64,000 bases of DNA from Manis javanica (taxonomy: Eukaryota; Chordata; Mammalia; Pholidota; Manidae): the NCBI RefSeq assembly GCF_040802235.1, contig NC_133158.1, positions 157,864,401 through 157,928,400 on the forward strand, in the 5' to 3' direction. Both the position numbers and the translations under genes were made by a program. This document shows positions 51,911 to 62,807 of this stretch, piece after piece (the first letter of the stretch is position 1; every line of letters starts with the position of its first letter). The notes below the pieces were generated by a model that made no database searches, had not been told where the DNA came from, and saw only the letters and a program-made list of their open reading frames with translations.

Positions 51911-52189
51911 TTAAACCTTCTAGTGGGAATAAATCACATTTAGGTCTTATGCTTTTCCTAACAGTATGGAAGTTGTGAGAGGTGGACTGGAAACTCCTTC
52001 AGTGCACATATTTTATGTCTTGTATTTTAATGGTATCTTATGTATCTACCCTCATTTATCTTTAATTTTTTACTCATTATCTTACTTTATGCTATGTTGA
52101 TTTTCATATAAATTTGTAAGATGCCTTAAGTCATATTTGGCACTATGTGCCTCCCAGTGTGGTATAATATGAAGTATACAGCACTGCTA

Positions 52190-52820
52190 GGACATATTAT
52201 TGCCCCCCAAAAGTTGAATGTAATTAAGTCTTTGAGCTAACTTCCACTTGCAGGATATATTGGCACTAAAAAGAAATGTATTAAAAAACAACTTTGTAGC
52301 TAAACTTTAATGATTACTTTCTAATGCATACATCTTATATTTATTCTCCTGTAGAGTCTGCTTGACTTGAATCTTGTCTGGCCTTGAGACTTGCTTTTTA
52401 ATCAGCAGAATGCTTTGGAAGTCACACTGTGTGACATCCGAGAAGAATTTGCTCTTGAAACATTTTTTTGGTGTGTTTCCTCTTGGAATCCAGCTTCCAT
52501 GCAGTAAGAAGCTCAAGCTCCTTGAAGATGCCACTGATCAATCTTTGTGTTGACAGCTGCACTGAGTTCCAAGCTGAGAGGCTGCACTGACTTCCAGGCA
52601 TATGGAACCAAGCTGGACATTTCTAGTCAAGGCAACTGATTCTTTCAGGCCTGGCCATCATCTCTTGAAACTACACGAGAAACAAGTAACTACGTCAGAA
52701 CTGAGCCTGGTTAACCCAGAGCCTGGAGTAAATAGATCTATGTTGTTTTAAATTTGATGGTTGTTAGTTATTCAGTTATATGTCAGTGGGACATACCATA
52801 AGGAAGCAGACAGACAAACC
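52190..52820 (+). repeat. MLT1-like MaLR LTR (old)
   Basis: The 3' half reads like an MLT1 LTR: 'acagctgcactgagttccaa', 'catcatctcttgaaactaca', 'agagcctggagtaaatagat' and 'ctatgttgttttaaatttga', the last being the usual end region with the poly(A)-like motif. The 5' half is diverged. No gene is present. Confidence 0.5.
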
Positions 52821-54793
52821 CAGGATGTAGGATATTCTGCAGGACAAGTGACCCAGTTTTTTCACAGATTAATAGCAGAAAAGAAGAAAAAAAAGGAAGA
52901 AATGTGCTCAGTTTTAAACTAAAAGTGTTTTCAGAGACATAACATCCAAATACCATATGTAGATGTTGTTTAGATCCTAATCACACAAATGTAAAAAAAT
53001 ATTTTTGAGGCAAGGTGGGAAATTTGAATAAATTCATAGCTCTTGATAATTCTATTAGGAGTTAAGGTGACATATGATAAAGGCCCATTCTTTTTACAGT
53101 TGTATATACAATTTATGTGGGAGTCAAATGATGATATCTGCCATTTGCTTTTAAATTACTCAGCAATAACAGAAATAAAGGTAGAAAGATAAATGAAGTA
53201 AAATGCAAAATCTTGATAATTTTTCATTCTAGTGAAGGGCATATGGAATCCTTTGTAGTAACTTTTCAACTTCCATGTCTACTCAGAATTTTTCATAATT
53301 GAAAAATAAATAAAAATAATTTCTAGAGCAATACAAAATATAAGAACAAATATAATATGCATGTTATTCATTTATTCATATAAACATGAATTATGAACAT
53401 ATCCATATAAAGACACAAATAGATAAATTATCCAGAAAATAAGAATTATGTATCATTTTATAGGTGAGATTATGGGTGATTTATATATCAAATTAATATT
53501 AATTTTCAATGAAATATGCTGGTGATATAAAAAAGATATATAAAATATTTTGTAAATAACTCTTACTTTCTTATTCAATATGTTCAGAATGAAATTTAAG
53601 ATTTAAGCAAAACCTTTATTTTTTCTTGATGTTATTTCCTACCCAACCCCACTCTTTTATCTCTATTCATACAGACATGTGAAAGAAAGAGCACATTTTA
53701 TTGACTTGAAAGGCTCTATGGAAGTTGTCAGGGATTAGAGGGCATGCATAAAGTATCTAATACTTCATATTAGATTCTGAAATTAACCTGTCTTCAATCA
53801 CAATTTTGCAAAGTAGGACAATTGCCGGTTTTGTATTTTCTGAATACAAATTCTGAATACTTAAATGAATTACATGCTAGTGTAAACAAAGAGTGACTAG
53901 TTAAATTTTGGTGGCTCTGGTTCTTAAGTAAGTTTAGATGAGCCCTTTATATATAGGGTTCAGGTTAATATATTCCTTTTTGCAATGAATCATAAAAAGA
54001 AAGTAAAGGACCACTGCATTAAAATGTCAAAAGTCCCAAAGTACATATTTTAAAGTGACCTTTAAATTATTTTAGAACTTTTCATTTCAAATTAATATTA
54101 TAGGAATTGATAAATAATAGCACACATTTTTTCTCATGAAATACTCTTTTATAAACCTGAAAGGATCCTGAGAGCCCCAAATTAAATTTATGTTAAATCA
54201 TAAAATTAAGAGCTAATAGTTACACTTAAAACAGTCAATGATAGATGGACTCAGCTTGATGTAGGCAGCTTTTTAAGAATCTTTAAAATTCTTATAATGT
54301 TTCTCCTGCTGTGAACTGAAGTGGTGCTAAAAACATATTCTTTTCAAACGGCCCTAAGAAGAAATGACTCTTTTGAATATGAAAAATGTTAAATTAATTG
54401 TTAAGTTGTATTTTTAAAATATTCAAAGACCTCATATTATCTCAGATTCTTTGACAAAAACCTTGGTTCATGAGTCTTTTTCAATAGGATGGTAATTTGG
54501 TCAAGCAAGAGGAAGCCTGTCCTGATGTGATGGTGAGAGAATAAAGGTAACTCATTTACTTTTTGAACATTAGTTATTGAATGTCATAGTGACATTTAAC
54601 ATTGACATTGACAGTATGATTGGAGAGGTTTTCCTTTTTCTTGCTACTCTGAAGAAAATGTAAATTCAGAACTTAAAAAACACCATCTATTTCCCCAAAC
54701 CTCCATTGATAAGCTGATTAAAATGATTGAGACAGAGAGGCAAAAGGAATATGCCACAGTTTGTAAAATGAATTAGTTTGAAAAACACTATGT
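52821..54793. other. Gene-free AT-rich stretch
   Basis: Nothing recognisable is seen: very AT-rich sequence with no long open frames. Confidence 0.6.
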
Positions 54794-55604
54794 GAGGAGG
54801 CAGAGCCAAGATGGCAGCGTGAGCAGGACAGTGGGAATCTCCTCCCAAAAACATATATATTTTTGAAAATACAACAAATACAACTGTCCTTAAAAGAAGA
54901 CACAGGACAACAGCCAGACTACATCCACACCTGTGAGAACACAGTGCCTGGTGAAAGGGGTAAGATACAAGCCCTGTCCTGGCAGGACCCGAGCGACTCT
55001 CACCCCAGCTCCCGGCAGGAGGAGGGGAGTTGGAGCAGGGAGGGAGAGGGAGCCCAGGACTGCTAAACACTCAGCCCTAGCCATCCAGACCAGAGGGAAG
55101 ACACAGTGCATGTGTGGGGTGCCGTAAACTAGGGAAGCAGGACAGTAAGACCTGTGAGTGGGTCCCGCTGCCAACACTCCTGGGACAAAGAAAAGCGAGT
55201 GCTTTCTGAAAGTCTTAAAGGGACAGGGACCCCACAACTGGACAGAAGCATCCCGGTCACAGTCTAGCAGCTGAAAATTCCAGGGAACTCCGGGTGTACT
55301 AACCCCCTGGGCAAAAGCTCTGAGACCCTTCATGGAGGTAAACAGCCAAACAGCCCCCCGTCCATTATCCTTCTGGAGCCCCACCATAGCACAGCAGCAG
55401 CCTGAGGCTGGCCAAGCCCATAGCAAGGGAGCTTCCTCCATACTGGCTAGGCAAGATACAGAGACCCAGTCTACATGCAATTGCCCAACAAAAGCTACTA
55501 GGGGTCACAGCTGTCTCAGTAAAGAAAGGCCAGGAGAAATTGGAGAAAGTCTGGACTCTCCCAGCTAACAGATGCTTCAATAGCATACTACTGCACCTAT
55601 CAAC

Positions 55605-56452
55605 ATGAAAAGGCAAAAAAATTTGATCCAGACAAGAATAACCCAGACAGCTTTGACATCTTCTACATCTTCCCCTGAGAAGGAACCTGGGGAGATAGAT
55701 TTAACCAGTCTTCCTGAAAAAGACTTCAAAACAAAAGTCATAACCATGCTGATGGACTTGCAGAGAAATATGCAAGAACTAAGGAGGGAGAATACAGAAA
55801 TAAAACAATCTCTGGAAGGACTTCAAAGCAGAATGGACGAGATGCAAGAGACCATCAATGGACTAGAAAACAGAGAACAGGAATGCAGAGAAGCTGATGC
55901 AGAGAGAGATAAAAGGATCTCCAGGAATGGAAGAATTTTAAGAGAACTGTGTGACCACTCCAAATCCACATTATAGGGGTACCAGAAGAAGAAGAGAGAG
56001 AAAAAGGGAAAGAACGTGTCTTTGAAGAAATAATTGCTGAAAACTTCCCCAAATTAGGGGAGGAAATGGCTACTCAGACCACAGAGGTACACAGAACTCC
56101 CATGACAAGGGATCCAAGGAGGGCAACACCAAGACACATAATAATTAAAATGGCAAAGATCAAAGACAAGGACAAAGCATTAAAGGCAGCCAGAGAAAAA
56201 AAGGTCACCTACAAAGGAAAACCCATCAGGCTATCATCAGACTTCTCAACAGAAACCTTACAGGCCAGAAGAGAATAGCATGATATACTTAATGCAATGA
56301 AACAGAAGGGCCTCAAACCAAGAATACTGTATCCAGCATGATTATCATTTAAATATGAAGGAGGGATTGAACAATTCCCAGACAAGCAAAAGTTGAGGGA
56401 ATTTGCCTCCCACAAACCACCTCTACAGGGCATCTTACAGGGACTGCTCTAG
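55605..56452 (+). pseudogene. L1 ORF1p pseudogene (copy 2)
   Basis: The ATG at 55605 opens 123 codons covering the N-terminal region and coiled coil. A loss of about 10 bases near 55966 then shifts the frame, so the RRM follows out of phase. The C-terminal domain is visible at 56066-56278 and ends at a nonsense codon (TAG at 56276, where sister copies have TGG). It is broken in at least two ways. Confidence 0.88.
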
Positions 56453-56736
56453 ATGGGAGCACTCCTAAAAAGAGCACAGAACAAAACACCCAACATATGA
56501 AGAAGGGAGGAGGAGGAATAAGAAGGGAGAGAAATAAAGAATCATCAGACCGTACTTATAATAGCTCAACAAGTGAGTTCAGTTAGACAGTAAGATTGTA
56601 AAGAAGCTAACCTTGAACCTTTGGTAAAAACAAACTTAAAGCCTGCAATGGCAATAAGTACTTACCTTTCAATAATCACCCTAAATGTAAATGGACTGAA
56701 TGCACCAATAAAAAGATACAGAGTAATAGAATGGAT

Positions 56737-56751
56737 AAAAAAGCAAGACCC
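56737..56751 (+). repeat. 5' target-site duplication of L1 copy 3 plus its transduction
   Basis: AAAAAAGCAAGACCC here is repeated exactly at 62793-62807. In copy 1 the same ORF2 region reads straight through (about 26388-26402), so the duplication marks the insertion point inside ORF2 of copy 2. Confidence 0.93.
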
Positions 56752-57380
56752 TGGATTAAAGATGGCGGCGTGAGAGGAGAGACAGAGGCTTCCTCCTAAA
56801 ACTGGATACAATTAGAAAATTTGATTGGTGCAACTAATCCTGAGAGAGCAACAGGAAAGAGGATGCATCAGAGTGCACACACTTGGAGAAAAGAACAGAC
56901 CTCAGTGAACAGGGTAACATACCAGAGCTGTGGCTCCGTGGCACCCAAGCCCCTCCCCCACCCCAGCTCATCTACGGGAGGAAGAGAAATGGAGCAGGGA
57001 AGGAGTGGTAGTCTTGGGACTGCTGAATACCTAGCTCCAGAAATCTGCGCTGGGAGCACAAACTTATATTTCACGGTGCTTTCATGAGACTTGCATGACT
57101 ACCAGGTTGGAAAGTTAATACAAGCAGTGTTCCTGGGGAGACTGGGATTCTGGCTGCTCGTGGAAAGCAGGGATCCATATCTGGCTGCTCTGGGACAAAA
57201 ACTTATACCTGTGTGACCGGCCCACTGGCTCAGGCAGTGGAGACAGGCACAGGAGCCAGGAGGCGGGTAACAGCTCTTTCCTACCCCCAGTACTGCTCCC
57301 CTGTGACCCCCGACATTGCTTCAGGGGCTCAGCAGCTCCAGAATAGAGCTTCTGGACACTAGAGGGCGCCCTATACAAAC

Positions 57381-58253
57381 ATGAAATGCCAAAGGAACCT
57401 TGTCCAGAGTAAAATTGTTAATACAACTCCTGAGAAAGATTTAAATGATATGGACCTCGTGACTCTTCCTGAAAGGGACTTCAAAATAAAAATAATCAAC
57501 ATCCTAATGGAGGTATGGAAAGACATCCAAGAACTCAGGAATGAATTTAGGTTAGAGATCCAATCGTTAAACAACATGATGGAGGGTATTAAAAGCAGGT
57601 TGGATACAGTGGAGGAGACAATAAATGAAATAGAAACTAGAGAAGAAGAATGCAAAGAAGCTGAGGCACATAGAGAAAAAAGGATCTCTAAAAATGAAAG
57701 AATATTGAGAGAACTGTGTGAACAAACCGAACAGAACAATATTTGCATTATAGGGATACCAGAAGAAGAAGAGAGAGAAAAAGGGATAGAAAGTGTCTTT
57801 GAGGAGGTAGTTGCTGAAAACTTCCCCAATCAGGCCATGGAGATCCACAGATCCCACTACACAAGGGACCCAAGGAAGACAACAGCAAGACACATAGTAA
57901 TTAAAATGGGAAAGATCAAGGATAAGGACAGACTGTTAAAAGCAGCCAGAGGCAGAAATAAGATCACATACAAAGGAAATCCCATCAGACTAACAACACA
58001 CTTCTCAGTGGAAACCTTACAGACCAAAAGGGAGTGGCATGATGTATTTAATGCCATGAAGCAGAAGGGCCTGGAACCAAGATTACTTTATCTGGCGAGA
58101 TTATCATTTAAATTTGAAGGAGGGTTTAAACAATTTCCAGATAAGCAAAAGCTGAGAGAGTTTACCTCTCACAAATCATCTCTGCAGTCTATTTTGGAGG
58201 GACTGCTACAGATGGAAGTGTTCCTAGGGTTGGATAGCTGTCACCAGAGGTAG
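57381..58253 (+). CDS. L1 ORF1p, open reading frame (copy 3)
   Basis: This is a 290-codon open frame from an ATG. The order is an N-terminal basic segment, a coiled coil (about residues 45-110, rich in Glu/Lys heptads), an RRM (IIGIPEEEEREKGIESVF, from about residue 122) and a C-terminal domain (RDPRKTTARHIVIKMGKIK and SFKFEGGFKQF). ORF1p forms trimers that coat L1 RNA. Compared with copy 1, seven residues (LGKDIVS) are missing after NFPN, an in-frame loss of 21 bases within the RRM-CTD region. It is the only intact L1 frame in the window. Whether it is expressed or active is unknown. Confidence 0.85.
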   Translation: MKCQRNLVQSKIVNTTPEKDLNDMDLVTLPERDFKIKIINILMEVWKDIQELRNEFRLEIQSLNNMMEGIKSRLDTVEETINEIETREEECKEAEAHREKRISKNERILRELCEQTEQNNICIIGIPEEEEREKGIESVFEEVVAENFPNQAMEIHRSHYTRDPRKTTARHIVIKMGKIKDKDRLLKAARGRNKITYKGNPIRLTTHFSVETLQTKREWHDVFNAMKQKGLEPRLLYLARLSFKFEGGFKQFPDKQKLREFTSHKSSLQSILEGLLQMEVFLGLDSCHQR

Positions 58254-58362
58254 TAAAATCATGGTAGGGTGGGTGGAGCAGCTAATTGTGAGGCAGACAC
58301 AAAATTAAATTGACTATTCCCAAAGCCAATCAAGGGATAGAGGAAAAGTATAGAATCTGATA

Positions 58363-61300
58363 ACAACACACCATTCACTCCAAAGGACAGATCCACCAGA
58401 CAGAACATAAGGACAGAGGCACTGAACAACACACTAGAACAGATGGACCTGATAGATGTCTATAGAACTCTACACCCAAAAGCAGCAGGATATGCATTCT
58501 TCCCAAGTGCACAGGGAACATTCTCCAGAATAGACCACATACTAGGCCACAAAAAGAGCCTCAGTAAATTTCAAAAAATGGAAATCCTACCAACCAACTT
58601 TTCAGACCACAAAGGCATAAAACTAGAAATTACTTATACAAAGAAAGCAAAAAAGGCTCACAAACACATGGAGGCTTAACAACATGCTCCTAACTAATCA
58701 ATGGATCAATGACAAAATTAAAATGGAGATCCAGCAATATATGGAAACAAATGACAACAACAACACAAAGCCCCAACTACTGTGGGATGCAGCAAAAGCA
58801 GTCTTAAGAGGAAAGTAAATAGCAATCCAGGCATATTTAAAGAAGGAAGAACAATCCCAGATGAATGGTCTAATGTCACAATTACCGAAATTGGAAAAAG
58901 AAGAACAAATGAGGCCTAAGGTCAGCAAAGGAGGGACATAATAAAGATCAGAGAAGAAATGAATAAAATTGGGAAGAAAAAAACAATAGCAAAAATCAAT
59001 GAAACCAAGAGCTGGTTCTTTGAGAAAATAAATAAAATAGATAAGCCTCTAGCCAGACTTATTAAGAGAAAAAGAGAATCAATGCACATCAACAGAATCA
59101 GAAATAAGAAAGGAAACATCATGATGGACCCAACAGAAATACAAAGTTTTATTAGACACTAGCATGAAAACCTATATGCTAAGAAGCTGGAAAATCTAGA
59201 AGAAATGGACAACTTCCTAGAAAAATACAACCTTCCAAGACTAAGGAAGAAAGACAAAATCTAAACAACCCAATTACCAGCAAAGAAATTGAAGCAGTAA
59301 TCAAAAAACTACCCATGAAAAAAACCCTGGGCCAGATGGATTTACCTCAGAATTTTATCAGACATACAGAGCAGACATAACACCCATTCTCTTTAAAGTT
59401 TTCAAAAAAATAGAAGAGGAGGAAATACTCCCAAACTCATTCTATGAAGCCAATGTTATCCTAATACCAAAATCAGGCAAAGACCCCACCAAAAAAGAAA
59501 ATTACAGACCAATATCCCTGATGAACACAGATGCAAAAATACTCAATAAAATATTAGCAAACCGAATTCAGAAATATATCAAAAGGATCATACACCACAA
59601 CCAAGTCCGATTCATCCCAGGGATGCAAGGATGGTACAACATTCGAAAATCCATCAACATCATCCACCACATTAACAAAAAGAAAGACAAAAACCACATG
59701 ATCATCTCCATAGATGCTGAAAAAGCATTCGACAAAATTCAACATCCATTCATGATAAAAACTCTCAACAAAATGGGTATAGAGGGCAAGTACCTCAACA
59801 TAATAAAGGCCACATATGATAAACCCACAGCCAACATCATACTGAACAGCGAGAAGCTGAAAGCTTTTCCTCTAAGATGGGGAACAAGACAAGGATGCCC
59901 ACTCTTCCCACTGTTATTTAACATGGTACTGGAGGTCCTAGGCACAGCAGTTAGACAAAACAAAGAAATACAAGGAATCCAGATTGGTAAAAAATTGTCA
60001 CTATTTGCAGATGACATGATATTGTACATAAAAAACCATAAAGACTCCACTCCAAAACTACTAGAACTGATATCGGAATACAGCAAAGTTGCAGGATACA
60101 AAATTAACACACAAAATCTGTGGCTTTCCTGTACGCTAACAATGAGCCAATAGAAAGAGAAATCAGGAAAACAATTCCATTCACAATTGCATCAAAAACA
60201 ATAAAATACCTAGGAATAAACCTAACCAAAGAAGTGAAAATCCTATACCCTGAAAACTATAAGACGCTCTAAAGAGAAGTTAAAGAGGACACTAACAAAT
60301 GGAAACTCATCCCATGCTCTTGGCTAGGAAGAATTAATATTGTCAAAATGGCCATCCTGCCCAAAGTAATACACAGATTTGATGCAATCCCTATCAAATT
60401 ACTAACAACATTCTTCAATGAACTGGAACAAATGGTTCAAAAATTCATATGGAAACACCAAAGACCCCAAATAGCCAAACAATCCTGAGAAAGAAGAATA
60501 AACTGGCGGGGATCTCACTCCCCAACTTCAAGCTCTACTACAAAGCCATAGTAATCAAGACAATTTGTTACTGGCACAAGAACAGAGCCACAGACCAGTG
60601 GAACAGATTAGAGACTCCTGACATTAACCCAAACATATATGGTCAATTAATATTCGATAAAGGAGCCATGGACATACAATGGGGAAATGAGTGTCTCTTC
60701 ATCAGATGGTGCTGGCAGTACTGGACAGCTACATGTAAGAGAATGAAACTGGATCACTGTCTGTCTAACCCCATACACAAAAGTAAATTCAAAATGGATC
60801 AAAGACCTGAATGTAAGTCATGAAACCATAAAACTCTTAGAAAAAAACATAGGCCAAAATCTCTTGGATGTGAACATTAGCTACTTCTTCATGAATATAT
60901 CTCCCTAGGCAAGGAAAACAAAAGCAAAAATGAACAAGTGGGACTATATCAAGCTGAAAATCTTCTGTACAGCAAAGGACACCATCAATAGAACAAAAAG
61001 GTATCCTACAGTATGGTAGAATATATTCATAAATGACAGATCCGATAAAGGCATGACGTCCAATATATATAAAGAGCTCACGTTCTTCAATAAATATTGC
61101 AAAAGGCAAATAATCCAATTAAAAAATGGGCAGAAGAGCTGAACAGACAGTTCTCCAAAGAACAAATTAAGATCGCCAACAGACACATGAAAAGATGCTC
61201 CACATCACTAGTTATGAGAGAAATGTAAATTAAAACCACAATGAGATACCACCTCACACCAGTAAGGATGGCCACCATCTAAAAGACAAACAACAACAAA

Positions 61301-61740
61301 TGTTGTCAAGGTTGCCTAGAAAGGTGAACCCTGCTACACTGCTGGTGGGAATGTAAATTAGTTCAACCCTGTGGAAAGCAGTATGGAGGTTCCTCAAAAT
61401 GCTCAAACTGGACTTACCATTTGACCCAGGAACTCCACTTCTAGGAATTTACTCTAAGGATGAAGCACTTCAGTTTGAAGAAGACAGATGCACCCCTATG
61501 TTTATCGCAGCACTATTTACAATAGCCAAGAAATGGAAGCAACCTAAGTGTCCATCAGTAGATGAATGGATAAAGAAGATGTGGTACATATACACAATGG
61601 AATATTATTCAGCCATAAGAAGAAAACAAATCGTACCATTTGCAACAACATGGATGGAACTAGAGGGTATTATGCTCAGTGAAATAAGCCAAGCAGAGAA
61701 AAACAAATGCCAAATGATTTCACTCATCTGTGGATTATAA
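58363..61740 (+). pseudogene. L1 ORF2p pseudogene (copy 3), N-terminus deleted
   Basis: The ORF2 start codon and roughly the first 145 codons are absent because of the junction at about 58362. What remains includes the endonuclease C-terminal half (58443-58679, with SAQGTFSRIDHILG and SDHKGIKLE), a frameshift near 58927 shared with copy 2, the reverse transcriptase (59521-60153, FADD at 60004-60015) and the C-terminal region (61399-61740). It is broken in several frames. Confidence 0.9.
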
Positions 61741-62172
61741 GAACAAAAGAAAAACTGAAGGAACAAAACAGCAGCAGAATCACAGAACCCAAGAATGGGC
61801 TAACAGTTACCAAAGGGAAAGAAACTGGGGAGAATGGGAGGGTACGGAGGGGTAAGGGCGGGGAAGAAGAAAGGAGGTATTATTATTAGCATGTATAATG
61901 TGGAGGGTGGGGTAAAGGGGAGGGCTTTGCAACACAGAGAAGACAAGTAGTGATTCTACAACATCTTACTATGCTGACGAACAGTGACTGTAATGGGGTT
62001 TGTGGGTGGAACTTGAGGTAGGGGACAGCCTAGGACACATAATGTTCTTCAAAAAAATAAAAATTAATTAATTAATTATTTAAAAAAAAACTACTACACT
62101 GAGAAAGGATCAAAGCAGTAAATTTCTTAGGTTAACTCCACAAAATAGTCTGGAAAACTGATAAGAAACTTA

Positions 62173-62177
62173 GTGTC
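62173..62177 (+). repeat. 5-bp duplication flanking the transduced LTR
   Basis: GTGTC at 62173-62177 is repeated at 62598-62602, just outside the TG...CA ends of the LTR. Confidence 0.8.
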
Positions 62178-62597
62178 TGTGGATAAAATGAGAGTTCCTG
62201 TTGCCAGGAGTCTCACCTGGCCCTGGTTGACTGACTCATTTCACACCTGTGGGCAATACATGGCTGTTGAATCTATATAAAGAGCCCTGCCCAGTGCTCT
62301 GGGCGACATGGTGGCACAGCTGCAAGGCTGCAGGAGAGCAGAGCAGAGGCTGGAGTGGTGGCAGCGATGAGGATAGATGCCCAGAGGATGGCTTGGCAGA
62401 CAGAGGGGCCCAGAGGCAGAGACCAGCTTGTGGTGTGCAGACTCGCTCTGAGTGAACGGGATTCTACTGACTGACCTGGCACCTGGAAATAAAGTTGGAT
62501 ATCAGCTTTTCACCGAAAGAATGTTTTGCTGTCATTTTGTTTGGTCATATTGAATCCATAGCGAACTTGTCTGGGGCTGAAACCCATTGGCAAGACA
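62178..62597 (+). mobile_element. Solo LTR inside the transduced segment (family of 2201-2609)
   Basis: It starts TGTGGATAAA and ends GGCAAGACA. It has a TATATAA box (62274-62280) and an AATAAA (62488-62493). It aligns along its length with the LTR at 2201. The GTGTC duplication shows it integrated as an endogenous retrovirus at the progenitor locus, lost its interior by LTR-LTR recombination, and was later copied here through L1 RNA. No retroviral gene is present. Confidence 0.9.
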
Positions 62598-62762
62598 GTG
62601 TCTCTTCCAAGATAAACATTTAGAGACCATTTGGTGGATCTGCATCCCTAGCTCTATGTCTCTCAACCACCTATGAATTCCCAGGCAATGCATCACTACA
62701 GGCACTCTTGTCCCCTCCCGGCTCACTCCAGGAGCTCTGTTCATCCTCTCATTGTATCTCTG

Positions 62763-62798
62763 AATAAAAGTCTCCCTGGCTCCCCTAAAAAAAAAAAA
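62763..62798 (+). terminator. Poly(A) signal and tail that ended the transduced transcript
   Basis: AATAAA at 62763-62768 is followed after 18 bases by A12 (62787-62798), the last bases of which merge with the target duplication. The spacing is typical of cleavage and polyadenylation. Confidence 0.85.
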
Positions 62799-62807
62799 GC
62801 AAGACCC
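62793..62807 (+). repeat. 3' target-site duplication of L1 copy 3 plus its transduction
   Basis: Exact partner of 56737-56751. Directly afterwards ORF2 of copy 2 resumes. Confidence 0.93.

Larger units (their letters stand above)
54794..56751 (+). mobile_element. L1 copy 2, 5' part (interrupted by L1 copy 3)
   Basis: This L1 begins GAGGAGGCAGAGCCAAGATG, a 5' end unrelated to that of copies 1 and 3. It has a 5' UTR of about 810 bases, ORF1 remnants, an intergenic spacer, and the first 34 codons of ORF2 (ATG at 56648). At 56751 it is cut by a younger insertion, and the element resumes at 62808. ORF2 phase is preserved across the two halves, as expected if one element was split. Confidence 0.95.
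56752..62090 (+). mobile_element. L1 copy 3 (body of the younger insertion)
   Basis: The copy starts TGGATTAAAGATGGCGGCG, carries a 5' UTR of about 630 bases and an intact ORF1 (57381-58253). It then jumps at about 58362 straight into the endonuclease part of ORF2, a loss of about 590 bases compared with copy 1 (26141-26732). The remaining ORF2 is fragmentary. The 3' end has AATAAA followed by A9 at 62082-62090. The sequence does not stop there: foreign sequence continues to a second poly(A) at 62787. Confidence 0.95.
62091..62786 (+). mobile_element. 3'-transduced flank carried by L1 copy 3
   Basis: These 696 bases are not L1. They begin right after the L1 A9 tract and end at a poly(A) run (62787-62798) placed 18 bases after AATAAA (62763-62768). 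The exact 15-bp target duplication encloses L1 and this segment together, so both arrived in one event. The segment is copied from the flank of the progenitor L1: 87 bases of unknown sequence, a solo LTR, then about 190 bases of unknown sequence. Confidence 0.9.

Noticed and set aside
54890..55480. 196-codon minus-strand open frame
   Set aside because: It is antisense to the CpG-containing 5' UTR of L1 copy 2. Such frames are common there and have no known product.
58340..58380. Deletion in L1 copy 3 as a spliced L1 product
   Set aside because: Comparison with copy 1 shows no GT donor or AG acceptor at the junction.
62091..62807. LTR inserted independently after the L1
   Set aside because: The 15-bp duplication encloses L1 and LTR flanks together, and the terminal poly(A) sits after the foreign sequence. 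The LTR's own duplication lies inside the transduced piece.
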